A DNA stretch of 64,000 nt from Endozoicomonas euniceicola (GTDB taxonomy: Bacteria > Pseudomonadota > Gammaproteobacteria > Pseudomonadales > Endozoicomonadaceae): positions 4,527,001 through 4,591,000 of the forward strand of contig NZ_CP103300.1 of NCBI RefSeq assembly GCF_025562755.1, read 5' to 3'. The notes under the pieces are model-generated. The model worked only from the letters and a program-made list of their open reading frames with translations. It did not search any database and was not told the DNA's origin. Position numbers and translations under genes: made by a program. Positions 44,601 to 53,603 of the stretch are shown here, piece by piece. The stretch's first letter is position 1; each line of letters begins with the position of its first letter.

Positions 44601-45241
44601 CAGCAAAACATCATCCTGATCCCAGCTCCCTAATGAGTTATGCGGCAGGCAGTTTGCCGGAGGCCAACGCTATGGTCATTGCCTGCCATCTGTCCTGCTG
44701 TGAACACTGTCGTAAAATGGTGTCTGATGCTGAGGCGGTTGGACGTTCACTGCTGGAACAGCTGGAACCTGTAGCCATGTCGGAAGGAAGCCGGAACCAG
44801 ATGTTGGCAATGCTTGACCGTATTGATCCGGGATCTTCGCACCCCGTTTTCAGAAAGGATACCGGTAATATTCCTGTAGCGTTGCAACCCATGCTGGGGG
44901 AAGACCTTCATAAGCTGCACTGGCGGGCTCTGGCACCGGGTATGAAGCAGTTTGTTATTCCAGCCTCTGTGGGCAAGTTGCGACTGCTGAAAATAACCCC
45001 CGGCACCAGTATGCCTAAACACAGTCATATCGGCTCAGAGCTGACTCTGGTATTGCAGGGGTCATACAGTGATGAACTGGGGCGCTTCTGTGCCGGTGAT
45101 GTCGCTGACCTTGACGGTGACATTAGTCACCAGCCAATGGCAGACACTCAAGAAGACTGCATCTGTCTGATAGCGACGGATGCGCCGCTGAAATTCACAG
45201 GTTTGATTCCACGACTGCTGCAGCCTTTCTTTGACCTTTGA
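44597..45241 (+). CDS. ChrR-type zinc anti-sigma factor with cupin domain
   Basis: 214 residues. The N-terminal zinc anti-sigma (ZAS) motif is H31-x3-C35-x2-C38 in ACHLSCCEHCRKM, following the family pattern YAAGSLPEANA. The C-terminal half is a cupin: KHSHIGSELTLVLQGSYSDE and a later His. In R. sphaeroides this protein holds the sigma factor until singlet oxygen disrupts it. The ATGA overlap couples its translation to the sigma gene. It controls, by inference, the adjacent cfa operon. Confidence 0.9.
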   Translation: MTAKHHPDPSSLMSYAAGSLPEANAMVIACHLSCCEHCRKMVSDAEAVGRSLLEQLEPVAMSEGSRNQMLAMLDRIDPGSSHPVFRKDTGNIPVALQPMLGEDLHKLHWRALAPGMKQFVIPASVGKLRLLKITPGTSMPKHSHIGSELTLVLQGSYSDELGRFCAGDVADLDGDISHQPMADTQEDCICLIATDAPLKFTGLIPRLLQPFFDL

Positions 45242-45268
45242 GGCGGTGAATGGATGCACGATCCTTTC

Positions 45269-45318
45269 TGACGCAGTGGCTAATAAGAATAACAATAGCC
45301 GCTGCGTCATTTTTTTTT
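45269..45318 (+). terminator. Terminator after the anti-sigma gene
   Basis: Stem TGACGCAGTGGCTA/TAGCCGCTGCGTCA with one mismatch and an 18-base loop, followed by a long T run. It may also protect against read-through from the opposite strand gene. Confidence 0.9.
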
Positions 45319-45335
45319 CAATGCCTCAGGAACCG

Positions 45336-46292
45336 TCAGGCAGAGCCAGATTCCAGAGTGACAGACTGATTTTGCTTCTGAGATTTCCGGGCGTTTTTTT
45401 CGGACTTTCTCCCGGGATGAGAGTGCCCGATCACGTTAATCAAAGCACCCGCAACAATCAGGCTTCCGCCCAGCCATGTCCACATGGAAGGTATTTCGTT
45501 GAAAAATAATCCGCCCATGAACATTGAGAAAATAATCTGAACATAAGAGTAAGCGGTGACTTTGTTGGCCGCTTCCACCTGCATGGCCCGGGTCAGGCAA
45601 ATTTGTACCACCTGGGTCAGCACTCCGATCAGCAGCAGGAGCGTCAGGGCTTCAAAGTCTGGCATGACAATATCATTTCCAAGCAGCGCCAGGGAAACCG
45701 GTAAAGCGACCATCGGAAAATAAAAGATAATGACAGAACTGTCTTCACTGGCACTGAGTTTTTTCACAATCACATAGGCAATGGCGCTGCCTGCCGCCCC
45801 CACCAGGGCCGCCATGACACCCACCGCTGGCAGGTCATTGGCATTGCTCACCAGAAGCCCCGGTTTTACCGTGATAATAAGCCCCATAAGCGACAGAATA
45901 ATACAGATAACCGTTGAACGATGGACCTTTTCTCCAAGCACTAAAATGGCTAACGCTGCGGTGAAGACCGGCGTCAGGTTCTGCAGAATATTGGCTTCTG
46001 CCAGCGGCAGTATTGTCAGTGCGTAATAAATGCACATCAGGGCCAGAACACCCGCAACGCCTCTCAGAGTGAGAAGTACCTTGTTGTTGCCCCACATTGA
46101 AATGCCTTTACGTTTAATGTCGGCATAACTCAGCAGCAGCGAGATAAACGCCCGCGCGGCAACAATCTGGAGAACCGGAATATTGTAAGTATTAACCAGT
46201 TTTACGCAGCTCGACATCAGGGCAAATGCCAGCGATGACACCAGCATGAACTTCAGGCCTTCAGGCATCCAGCGTCTTATATTTTTTCCCAT
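45336..46292 (-). CDS. EamA/DMT-family membrane exporter
   Basis: A 318-residue protein with about ten hydrophobic segments in two EamA repeats (LKFMLVSSLAFALMSSCVKLV and GVMAALVGAAGSAIAYVIVKK). Typical DMT phrases are ARAFISLLLS, LPLAEANILQNLTPVFTAALAILVLGE and a closing basic tail. Drug/metabolite transporters export amino acids or metabolites; the substrate is not predictable. It is convergent with the anti-sigma gene. Confidence 0.88.
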   Translation of the reverse strand: MGKNIRRWMPEGLKFMLVSSLAFALMSSCVKLVNTYNIPVLQIVAARAFISLLLSYADIKRKGISMWGNNKVLLTLRGVAGVLALMCIYYALTILPLAEANILQNLTPVFTAALAILVLGEKVHRSTVICIILSLMGLIITVKPGLLVSNANDLPAVGVMAALVGAAGSAIAYVIVKKLSASEDSSVIIFYFPMVALPVSLALLGNDIVMPDFEALTLLLLIGVLTQVVQICLTRAMQVEAANKVTAYSYVQIIFSMFMGGLFFNEIPSMWTWLGGSLIVAGALINVIGHSHPGRKSEKNARKSQKQNQSVTLESGSA

Positions 46293-46764
46293 TTAAAACT
46301 CAACGGTGTAATCAGCCAGACGTTCCGGCTTTTAATGAATTAAAAAACTGACGAATGGTGTCCATCAGTTTTTTCACCAGCCCGCCCCGCTATACAGCAT
46401 TGTATGGTGAGTGACCTTATCAGTTAAATGGAATGTTTTACTGATATTCATGAGTGGATTCGATAATTAACGCTGGATTTGTGGGTATCTGACACAGATA
46501 GGAGCCTGGCCGAGAATAGACTGCCCTACTGCGGCGGCGGTAAATTGGTCTGAAAATTCGCTTTTGTTCGTCAAATAGCTCGCTATTCTCCTCACAAAAC
46601 CAAATTTTCATCCTCAATTTTCTGCCGTCCTCGCTACGGGCGCTATTCTCGGTCAGGCTCCTAGTCGCCTGCAAACAGTTCCAGCAGTTATAGCCGAAAA
46701 CGGAAATAATCAGTATGGTTAAATGATAACAAGAACGTCCCGCTTGACAGAGGAGGTACATCGG
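46293..46764. other. Gene-free stretch between the DMT exporter and VOC genes
   Basis: 472 bases with no supported gene. It holds the divergent promoter region of the DMT exporter and VOC genes and a MITE-like inverted-repeat element at 46499-46663. An open frame on the minus strand (46438-46986) overlaps the VOC gene and looks like chance. Confidence 0.6.
46499..46663. repeat. MITE-like element with 21-base inverted repeats
   Basis: Termini at 46499-46519 (TAGGAGCCTGGCCGAGAATA plus G) and 46643-46663 pair with a single mismatch. It spans 165 bp with no gene. No target duplication is evident. It may be a miniature element or a large structured terminator. Confidence 0.6.
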
Positions 46765-47181
46765 ATGAACAAAGATATCGGGCTGACCCATATTGCACTG
46801 ACGTCTAAGAACATCGACGCCAGTATCCAGTTCTATGGTGAATACGCCAATATGAAAGTGGTTCATGAGCGAGGCATTGAGCCAGGCTCTACCCGTGTGG
46901 TGTGGCTGTCGGATCAAACCAGACCCTTTGTTATTGTGCTGATGGAATCGAATCAGCCTGCACCGCCCCTTGGGTCTTTCGCGCATCTTGGCGTCGGTTG
47001 CGAGTCACGCGAGAGACTGGACAAACTATGCGACCGTGCTCGTAAAGCTAATATCCTGGTACGGGAACCGGTAGATACGGGGTATCCTGCTGGCTACTGG
47101 GCTTTTATTAAAGATCCCGACGGATATAACCTTGAACTGTCGTATGGTCAGGAGGTTGGTTTGACGGTGGCAAACGCTTAA
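46765..47181 (+). CDS. VOC (glyoxalase-like) family protein
   Basis: 138 residues from ATG 46765 (GAGGAGG eight bases upstream; an earlier in-frame start is less likely). The vicinal-oxygen-chelate fold shows the N-terminal GLTHIALTSKNIDASIQFY and C-terminal AFIKDPDGYNLELS with likely His and Glu metal ligands. Relatives include glyoxalase I, fosfomycin resistance proteins and dioxygenases. Substrate unknown. Confidence 0.85.
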   Translation: MNKDIGLTHIALTSKNIDASIQFYGEYANMKVVHERGIEPGSTRVVWLSDQTRPFVIVLMESNQPAPPLGSFAHLGVGCESRERLDKLCDRARKANILVREPVDTGYPAGYWAFIKDPDGYNLELSYGQEVGLTVANA

Positions 47182-47268
47182 CAACCATTCAATGACAAGT
47201 CTTCGACATGCAAACTTTGCTCAAAGGGTCTAATCTACAGACTCAAACCATCACGTGAAATATCGACC

Positions 47269-48753
47269 ATGTATGGCTTGATGTCTGAGGAACTCGTCGG
47301 TGTCTTATGCTCGCCGGTGTCAGAAGGTCACCCTGCCGGTGAGTACCTGAAATCCAACCGCCAACTCTATAGACCACTACGCAACGTCTATAACGTTGCC
47401 CAAACCAGCTTGCATAAGCTGTCCCTGAATCCTGACCCTTCCGAGCTGGAAGAGTTACTGATTGCCAATCAGGAAAACTGGTCAGAACTGGAAACCTTAC
47501 TGCTGGATATTCTCCAGACCAAATCGCGGGATCTTGAATGCCTGGTGTGGCTGGCCATGGCACAGCTGTTTTCTGATCAGCCATACATTCGTCTGGCTCA
47601 TGTACTGAATCTCATTGAACAGGTTGTCCGAACCTTCTGGCCTGATGTTCAGCCCCTGCTGCCGGATGACAAAATCCGCTCCAGTGATGAGCAGGGGATA
47701 GCCAGAGAGCGCGCGGAATTACAGTCTCGACCACTGAAGCTGCTGTTTGGTGAATCAGAAGACAGCTGTCAGATAGCAGTGCCGCTGCGTATGCTGCCGC
47801 TGGTTGGGAACATTGATTATGTCCGCTATCAGCGGGATGAGACGGAACTGCGTAACCAGCTTCAGGAGTTGCGTTCTGACATTCTCGGCAGCAAGGATGA
47901 AATCGTTAAACGCATCAATAGTATGCAGGATGTACTGGATGCACTGGACACTTTGGATAAAACACTGCAGTCCTGCTTTGCCGAGTTGAATATGGCTTCG
48001 CCGGGAAATCGTTTTTTAAGACAGCAGCTTGAAGCTAACCTGATCGCCATGCAAAACCTGACAGAAGGAGTCATTGTGCCATGGCCATTAGATGCCCGAA
48101 AAATGATTGAATCAGAACGAGAAATTTCTGAAAAAACAGCTATTTTAAAAGAAGGCTTGTCGGATTCCGATACTGAATCTCAATCTGCAGCAAATGGTAG
48201 TGGAACCAGTGGAGGCGACAACTACAAAGCGGGTTATTCTGCGGTAGCGGGCTTTGAGCGGAATCAGGCATTTCATCAGCTGCGTAGTCTGGCGGATTTT
48301 TTCCAGAAAACAGAGCCTCAAAGTCCAGTGTCGTATTTACTCGAGAAAGCCATTCGATGGGGCTATACCCCTCTACCGGAAATCATGCATGAATTGCTAC
48401 AGGGAGATGAGACAGCCCTGGAGCGGATCACCGAACTGATAGGTATGAACATGGCGACCAAGAAGCCTATTCCGGGTGAACTGAATATGTCTCTGGCTCC
48501 ATCGGCCACGCCGGAACAGGACGCGACCGGAGTGCCGGAACAGGAAGCGACCGGAGTGCCGGAGCCAAACGGGTCATCTGCAGAGGTGGAGTCTGATGTC
48601 AATGCAGAGCCAGAAACGCCTACTGAAAGCTTGCCTGATTCTGACGCTGTCAGTGATCAGAGTCAGGTATCTGAATCTGCTGACGAAGAATCGTCACAAC
48701 CAGAATCAAGCTCCGATGAGATGGAGATTAAAAATCTGGATGATATTTTCTGA
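47269..48753 (+). CDS. tssA: T6SS protein TssA (ImpA)
   Basis: 494 residues. The ImpA N-terminal domain (SEGHPAGEYLKSNRQLYRPLRNVYNVAQTSLH, about residues 15-130) is diagnostic. A middle coiled-coil region (ELRNQLQELRSDILGSKDEIVKRI) and an acidic C-terminal tail with a duplicated 24-base unit (EQDATGVP/EQEATGVP) follow. TssA caps or primes the baseplate and sheath during polymerisation. It is first gene of the T6SS operon, 37 bases before hcp1. Confidence 0.88.
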   Translation: MYGLMSEELVGVLCSPVSEGHPAGEYLKSNRQLYRPLRNVYNVAQTSLHKLSLNPDPSELEELLIANQENWSELETLLLDILQTKSRDLECLVWLAMAQLFSDQPYIRLAHVLNLIEQVVRTFWPDVQPLLPDDKIRSSDEQGIARERAELQSRPLKLLFGESEDSCQIAVPLRMLPLVGNIDYVRYQRDETELRNQLQELRSDILGSKDEIVKRINSMQDVLDALDTLDKTLQSCFAELNMASPGNRFLRQQLEANLIAMQNLTEGVIVPWPLDARKMIESEREISEKTAILKEGLSDSDTESQSAANGSGTSGGDNYKAGYSAVAGFERNQAFHQLRSLADFFQKTEPQSPVSYLLEKAIRWGYTPLPEIMHELLQGDETALERITELIGMNMATKKPIPGELNMSLAPSATPEQDATGVPEQEATGVPEPNGSSAEVESDVNAEPETPTESLPDSDAVSDQSQVSESADEESSQPESSSDEMEIKNLDDIF

Positions 48754-48789
48754 TCAGTGATAACGTACTGACAGCTGAGGAGATATGTC

Positions 48790-49365
48790 ATGGCTAACAT
48801 GTATATGAAGTTGGGAGACAACCCGGTTAAAGGAGCTGCAACCGCTTTAGTCAAGGGTGGCGGCAAGATCAGCAAGAAGGGCTGGTTTGCTATCCGCTCA
48901 CTGAGCTGGCACGCGTCCCGGTCGATCCCTATGAGTATCGGCGATGGTTACAACCGGGATACCGGTGAGCTAATGCTGAGTCCAATTATGCTTACCAAAG
49001 AGATGTGTGGTGCTTCTGAAGTGCTCCTGTCACGGTTTTATGTCCCCGGTGAATTTGGTGATACCGTCGATGTCATTATCACCAAACCTTCCCGTACAGG
49101 CCAGGGTGCTGAAGTTTATCTTCATGTAGTGGTGGATCATGCCCGTATAGCCGATTACAACATTAGCATTGCTGACGGGGCGACGCCCTTTGAGAGTTTG
49201 GCGCTGGCCTACAGCAAGATCGGGCTTAAACACTGGAATGAGCTGAAAGGCGGCAAGCTGGAAGCAGGTGGTGAGGTTACTTTTGACCTCTCGTCCGGCC
49301 AGGCTGTGTCTCATGCCATCAAAGGCGGCGGCGGTGGCGGCGGCGCTTCCATCAAAGAATTATGA
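48790..49365 (+). CDS. hcp: T6SS tube protein Hcp, copy 1
   Basis: 191 residues. MANMYMKLGDNPVKGAATALV, FAIRSLSWHASRSI, VDVIITKPSRTGQGAEVYLHVVVDHARIADYNISIADGATPFESLALAY match Hcp/DUF796. Hcp hexamers stack into the T6SS inner tube and also carry effectors. The C terminus ends with a glycine run. GGAG lies before the ATG. A second, slightly diverged copy follows 134 bases downstream. Confidence 0.93.
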   Translation: MANMYMKLGDNPVKGAATALVKGGGKISKKGWFAIRSLSWHASRSIPMSIGDGYNRDTGELMLSPIMLTKEMCGASEVLLSRFYVPGEFGDTVDVIITKPSRTGQGAEVYLHVVVDHARIADYNISIADGATPFESLALAYSKIGLKHWNELKGGKLEAGGEVTFDLSSGQAVSHAIKGGGGGGGASIKEL

Positions 49366-49376
49366 AGATGCGGCTC

Positions 49377-49474
49377 TGCCTTATGGAGCAGCGAACAGCC
49401 CGGTAAAAGGTTTTGACTATGAAGAGTTTCAGCCATCTTTGGATGGAAAACGACGACCGTCGCCCATTGATGAC
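49377..49474 (+). pseudogene. Fragment of tssC between the two hcp genes
   Basis: 98 bases match 51386-51483 inside tssC with four differences (encoding PYGA.NSPVKGFDYEEFQP). It is out of context and not expressed as TssC. It marks the junction of a tandem hcp duplication. Confidence 0.9.
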
Positions 49475-49499
49475 GTACTGACAGCTAAGGAGATATGTC

Positions 49500-50063
49500 A
49501 TGGCCAATATGTTTATGAAGATGGGAGACAACCCGGTTAAAGGAGCTGCAACCGCTTTAGTCAAGGGTGGCAGCAAGATCAGCAAGAAGGGCTGGTTTTG
49601 TATCCGCTCAATGAGCTGGCACGGGACCCGCCCGATCCCTATGCGCACTGGCGATGCTTACAACTGCGATACCGGTAAGCTAATGCTGAGTGAAATTATG
49701 TTTACCAAAGAGATGTGTGGTGCTTCTGAAGTGCTCCTGTCACGGCTGTATGTCCCCGGTGAATTTGGTGATACCGTCGATGTCATTATCACCAAACCTT
49801 CCCGTACAGGCCAGGGTGTTGAAGTTTATCTTCATGTAGTGGTGGATAATGCCCGTATAGTCGATTACAACATTAGCATTGCTGACGGGGCGACGCCCTT
49901 TGAGAGTTTGGCGCTGGCTTACAGCAAGATCGGGGTTAAACACTGGAATGAGCTGAAAGGCGGCAAGCTGGAAGCAGGTGGTGATGTTACTTTTGACCTC
50001 GCGTCCGGCCAGGCTGTGTCTCATGCCATCAAAGGCGGCGGCAGTGCCCCCGACGAACTATGA
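49500..50063 (+). CDS. hcp: T6SS tube protein Hcp, copy 2
   Basis: 187 residues, close to copy 1 (differences such as MKMGDNP, FCIRSMSWHGTRPI and a shorter C terminus SAPDEL). Both copies share upstream bases (CGTACTGACAGCT-AGGAGATATGTC) and downstream GAAGATGCGGCT, showing a tandem duplication. Two Hcp variants may let the tube carry different cargo or simply raise dosage. Confidence 0.93.
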   Translation: MANMFMKMGDNPVKGAATALVKGGSKISKKGWFCIRSMSWHGTRPIPMRTGDAYNCDTGKLMLSEIMFTKEMCGASEVLLSRLYVPGEFGDTVDVIITKPSRTGQGVEVYLHVVVDNARIVDYNISIADGATPFESLALAYSKIGVKHWNELKGGKLEAGGDVTFDLASGQAVSHAIKGGGSAPDEL

Positions 50064-50104
50064 AGATGCGGCTTATTTTGAATTAAAGACGACTGGAGTA
50101 GCCA

Positions 50105-50650
50105 ATGCCTCTGAATGCTCAACATAAACGGGTCAGCAAAAACCGGGTTAGCATCACCTATGATGTTGAAACGAATGGAGCTATTGAGCAGCGGGAGTTG
50201 CCTTTTGTTGTAGGAGTCATTGGCGAATTTTCCGGCGATAAGCCTGAGAACCAGAAAACAGAAGTCGATTTTCGCAACTTCATCGATATAGACAAAGATA
50301 ATTTCGATACGGTCATGGGGACCATCGACCCACAGCTGGATTTGAGGGTCAGCAATAAACTGGTAGATGAAGACGAACAATTTAACGTCAAATTGTCGTT
50401 TGGTTCCATGCGGGACTTTGAGCCCGACAATGTCGTTCAACAGGTTGAACCATTGCGCAAATTGATGGAAGTACGCAACCAGCTGCGGGAGCTGCTGGCT
50501 CATGCTGACCGGTCCCTTGATCTTGAGAGACTGTTGAAAGAAGTGCTGCAAAGTACTGAGGCACTGAATAGCCTGTCTGAGGAGCTTGGTGTCAGCCCCG
50601 GTGATGGAGGTGGTGGTGCAGGCAGTGGTAAAGAGGAGGCAGAATCGTGA
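50105..50650 (+). CDS. tssB: T6SS sheath protein TssB
   Basis: 181 residues. HKRVSKNRVSITYDVETNGAIEQRELPFVVGVIGEFSG is the TssB/VipA start, and FNVKLSFGSMRDFEPDNVV and the C-terminal coiled coil (LEQLLKEVLQST-like) follow. TssB pairs with TssC in the contractile sheath. Its stop overlaps the GTG of tssC by four bases. Confidence 0.95.
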   Translation: MPLNAQHKRVSKNRVSITYDVETNGAIEQRELPFVVGVIGEFSGDKPENQKTEVDFRNFIDIDKDNFDTVMGTIDPQLDLRVSNKLVDEDEQFNVKLSFGSMRDFEPDNVVQQVEPLRKLMEVRNQLRELLAHADRSLDLERLLKEVLQSTEALNSLSEELGVSPGDGGGGAGSGKEEAES

Positions 50651-52146
50651 GCGAAAAGGAGACAGAAGTTGCAGCCGGAGAAAGCTCTGAAACTGAAGCA
50701 GCCCCTGCCAGCTTTCTTGATCGTGCCATTGCTGCAACCAGCCAGACAGCGCCAGACACGACTAAAGAGCTGTTAGCAACACTGACTCAGGAGGCACTGT
50801 CCGGTACCGTTAGCTGGAGCAAAAACCTGACCAAAACCATTGAGGAGGCGATCGCCGGGCTGGATGAAAAAATGTCAATACAGATGAGTGAAATTATGCA
50901 TCAGCCCGATTTTCAGAAACTGGAAGGCTCGTGGCGGGGGTTGAGCAAACTGGTGCGCAACAGTGAACTGGGAAAACAGCTGAAAATTCGAATGCTGGAT
51001 ATAACCCGTGAAGAGCTGTTGGAACAGTTTGAAGATGCTCCAGCTATTGACCGTAGTCGTTTTTTTAACATTGTCTACCAAAAAGAGTTTGGTACAGCAG
51101 GCGGTGAACCCTTTGGCCTGCTATTGGGGGATTATGCTTTTGACCACAGCGAAGAGAATGTTGCGCTGTTGCGCTATGTGGCTTCTGTAGCAGCCTCTGC
51201 CCATGCGCCTTTTATTGCAGAGTTAGACCCTAAGATACTTGGATACAGCAGTTTCGAAACACTGAATGAAGGCAGACCGGTGGCAGCCGGGTTTGAATCC
51301 CCGGTCTATAACAGTTGGAACACTTTCCGGGACAGTGATGATTCCCGCTATGTTGCGCTGACCATGCCCAAAACACTGGCTCGTATGCCTTATGGAGCAG
51401 GGAACAGCCCGGTAAAAGGTTTTGACTATGAAGAGTTTCAGCCATCTTCGGATGGAAAGCGACGACCGTCGTCCATTGATGACTTTGTCTGGAGCAGTGG
51501 CGCCTATGAGATGGGTTTGCTGATTAATGATGCTTTCACTATGTCTGGCTGGTGTACCGCTATTCGAGGTCTGGAAAATGGCGGCAAGGTTAATAACCTG
51601 CCTACTTACACCTACACCTCTGAGTCGGGGGATCTGGTGCAGCAGTGTCCAGTGCAGGTCAATCTGACTGACGAACGGGAGAAAGAGTTGTCTGATCTTG
51701 GGTTCCTGCCACTGGTACACTACAAGAATGCAAATTTCGGTGTTTTTATGGGGGCGCAAACCTTGCAGAGACCAAAGGTTTATCTCGACCCGGCAGCTAC
51801 GGCCAATGCCGCTATTTCTGCCCGCCTGCCGTATATCATGGCGAGTTCCCGTATAGCACACTATCTGAAAGTAATGGGGCGTGATCAAATCGGCTCTGCT
51901 ATGGATCCTGGTGATGTGGAAAAACATTTGTCCAACTGGATCAGCGAATACGTCAACCCCAATGCGGTGGGTAATGAAGCGCGAGCCAAAGCTCCGCTGC
52001 GGGAAGCGCGAATTACTGTTGAAGCGCAGGCAGGGCGACCCGGTTGTTATTCAGCTGTCGCCTACCTGCGCCCCTGGCTACAGATGGAAGAGCTGACGAC
52101 TTCGTTGCGTATGGTGGCCAATATTCCGGGTGGTGGTGGCGGCTAA
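50647..52146 (+). CDS. tssC: T6SS sheath protein TssC
   Basis: 499 residues from GTG 50647. Signatures: HQPDFQKLEGSWRGLSKLVRNSELGKQLKIRMLDITREEL, GGEPFGLLLGDYAF, RMPYGAGNSPVKGFDYEEFQP and the C-terminal RIAHYLKVMGRDQIGSAM. Length and motifs match TssC/VipB. Forms the sheath with TssB and is broken down by TssH after contraction. Part of the gene exists as a scar between the hcp genes. Confidence 0.96.
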   Translation: MSEKETEVAAGESSETEAAPASFLDRAIAATSQTAPDTTKELLATLTQEALSGTVSWSKNLTKTIEEAIAGLDEKMSIQMSEIMHQPDFQKLEGSWRGLSKLVRNSELGKQLKIRMLDITREELLEQFEDAPAIDRSRFFNIVYQKEFGTAGGEPFGLLLGDYAFDHSEENVALLRYVASVAASAHAPFIAELDPKILGYSSFETLNEGRPVAAGFESPVYNSWNTFRDSDDSRYVALTMPKTLARMPYGAGNSPVKGFDYEEFQPSSDGKRRPSSIDDFVWSSGAYEMGLLINDAFTMSGWCTAIRGLENGGKVNNLPTYTYTSESGDLVQQCPVQVNLTDEREKELSDLGFLPLVHYKNANFGVFMGAQTLQRPKVYLDPAATANAAISARLPYIMASSRIAHYLKVMGRDQIGSAMDPGDVEKHLSNWISEYVNPNAVGNEARAKAPLREARITVEAQAGRPGCYSAVAYLRPWLQMEELTTSLRMVANIPGGGGG

Positions 52147-52220
52147 CGATTGCCTCTGTAATGCGACTGGCCTTGTGGCTAAGGGTTCTAACCTGCAGGC
52201 GAATATAGGTCTCTGCTGTA

Positions 52221-53603
52221 ATGAGCCATATTTCACCGGAACAAAAACACCAATGGCGGACTGAAGCACTGATTCAGAAGCTGGTAGCAGGCATTGATGA
52301 AATGGTTGCCTTGCAGCTCTGTGTCATCATTCAGCATCCTGCTTACAAGCGGGTCGAAGCGCTGTGGCGTGGTCTCCGGTTCATGTTGGATGCTGTTCCG
52401 GCCTATCAGGTGGGAAAGCTGTTGCGAGTAAGGATTCTGGACCTCAGCTGGGAAGAACTGGCCAGTGATCTTGACCAGAGCGTCAGCATCCACACGTCTG
52501 TATTACATCGCCTGATTTGTCAGCAGGAGCTGAATACTCTGGGTGGAGAGCCATTCGGTTTGCTGCTGGTGGATCATCCGGTTTCATCCGAAATGGATGA
52601 AATCAGCGGCTCAGATGATTTTTACCTGCTGCAACTATTAGGTGAGCTGGGTCATCAGTCTTTGTGTCCGGTGATCCTGCCCGTTGCCCGGAATTTTCTG
52701 GGAACTGATGATATTAACGTCTGGTCTGATCCGGTCCGGGTCAAACGTATTCTTGCCAGTAATGACTTTGTGGGCTGGCGGCGTCTGCGTAGTCAGAGCG
52801 TCAGCCAGTTTCTGGGACTGACCCTGCCTGAACAACTGCTTCGGACTCCGTGGCAGGCTTGCTATCAACGCATACACTTTAATGAATACTCCGTCAGCGA
52901 TAAGGATGGGGATCATCTATGGGGTAGCAGCGCCTTTGCTTTTGCCGGTAACGTGATGAAGGAGTTTAACCGTATTCGCTGGTTTGGTTTTCTCAGGGAA
53001 TCGGAATTCGGCGGCGCGTTGATTAGCTCTCGTACTGGTTTACCGCTGGCTGCCCGGATACGCCTCACAGACAGCCTTGAGGAGTTTTACAGTGAACAGG
53101 GCTTTATTCCCCTGACAACTTGCTACCTGACTAAGGAACTGGCTTTTTTTAACAACCGGTCTGTCTTTCAGCCCCCGGTAGACGACGATGACTGGCGAAT
53201 TCTCAGCATGATTCAAACGACACTGATTGGGTGTCGCTTCGGACATTATCTGAAAGTAATGATCAGAGAGCGTATCGGCGGTTACCGGAGTTCAGAAGCC
53301 TGTGAGCGGGACTTGAATGACTGGTTGCAAGGGTACGTATCCAATGTCGATTATGCCGAGGCTTCTATACTGGCCCGCTATCCTCTGAGGCGGGCGTCAG
53401 CAAAGATTTCAGGCGATGCCAGCCTGGGCGTATATCATTGCCTGGTTGAGCTACAGCCACAGTATCAGTTTGATGCGATCAACACTCATATAGTCCTGAA
53501 AGCTGACGCCAGTGAGCTGGCTGCTACTCATAGTTCTGCCACTCATGCCACTACTGTTAATGCCTCTGCAACCGCTACCGGGCCCAAAGGGAGGTCATCA
53601 TGA
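52221..53603 (+). CDS. Second TssC-like T6SS protein (ImpD type)
   Basis: 460 residues, a diverged TssC relative: QHPAYKRVEALWRGLRFMLDAVPAYQVGKLLRVRILDLSWEEL and GGEPFGLLLVDHPVS correspond to the TssC motifs, and FGHYLKVMIRERIGGYRSSEACERDLNDWL to its C terminus. Some clusters (Rhizobium impC/impD) carry such a pair. It probably helps seed or modify the sheath. It overlaps tssE by four bases. Confidence 0.88.
   Translation: MSHISPEQKHQWRTEALIQKLVAGIDEMVALQLCVIIQHPAYKRVEALWRGLRFMLDAVPAYQVGKLLRVRILDLSWEELASDLDQSVSIHTSVLHRLICQQELNTLGGEPFGLLLVDHPVSSEMDEISGSDDFYLLQLLGELGHQSLCPVILPVARNFLGTDDINVWSDPVRVKRILASNDFVGWRRLRSQSVSQFLGLTLPEQLLRTPWQACYQRIHFNEYSVSDKDGDHLWGSSAFAFAGNVMKEFNRIRWFGFLRESEFGGALISSRTGLPLAARIRLTDSLEEFYSEQGFIPLTTCYLTKELAFFNNRSVFQPPVDDDDWRILSMIQTTLIGCRFGHYLKVMIRERIGGYRSSEACERDLNDWLQGYVSNVDYAEASILARYPLRRASAKISGDASLGVYHCLVELQPQYQFDAINTHIVLKADASELAATHSSATHATTVNASATATGPKGRSS

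Noticed and set aside
46438..46986. Minus-strand open frame of 182 codons overlapping the VOC gene
   Set aside because: It runs opposite to a clear VOC gene with a good ribosome binding site, shows no family features, and passes through the MITE-like repeat.
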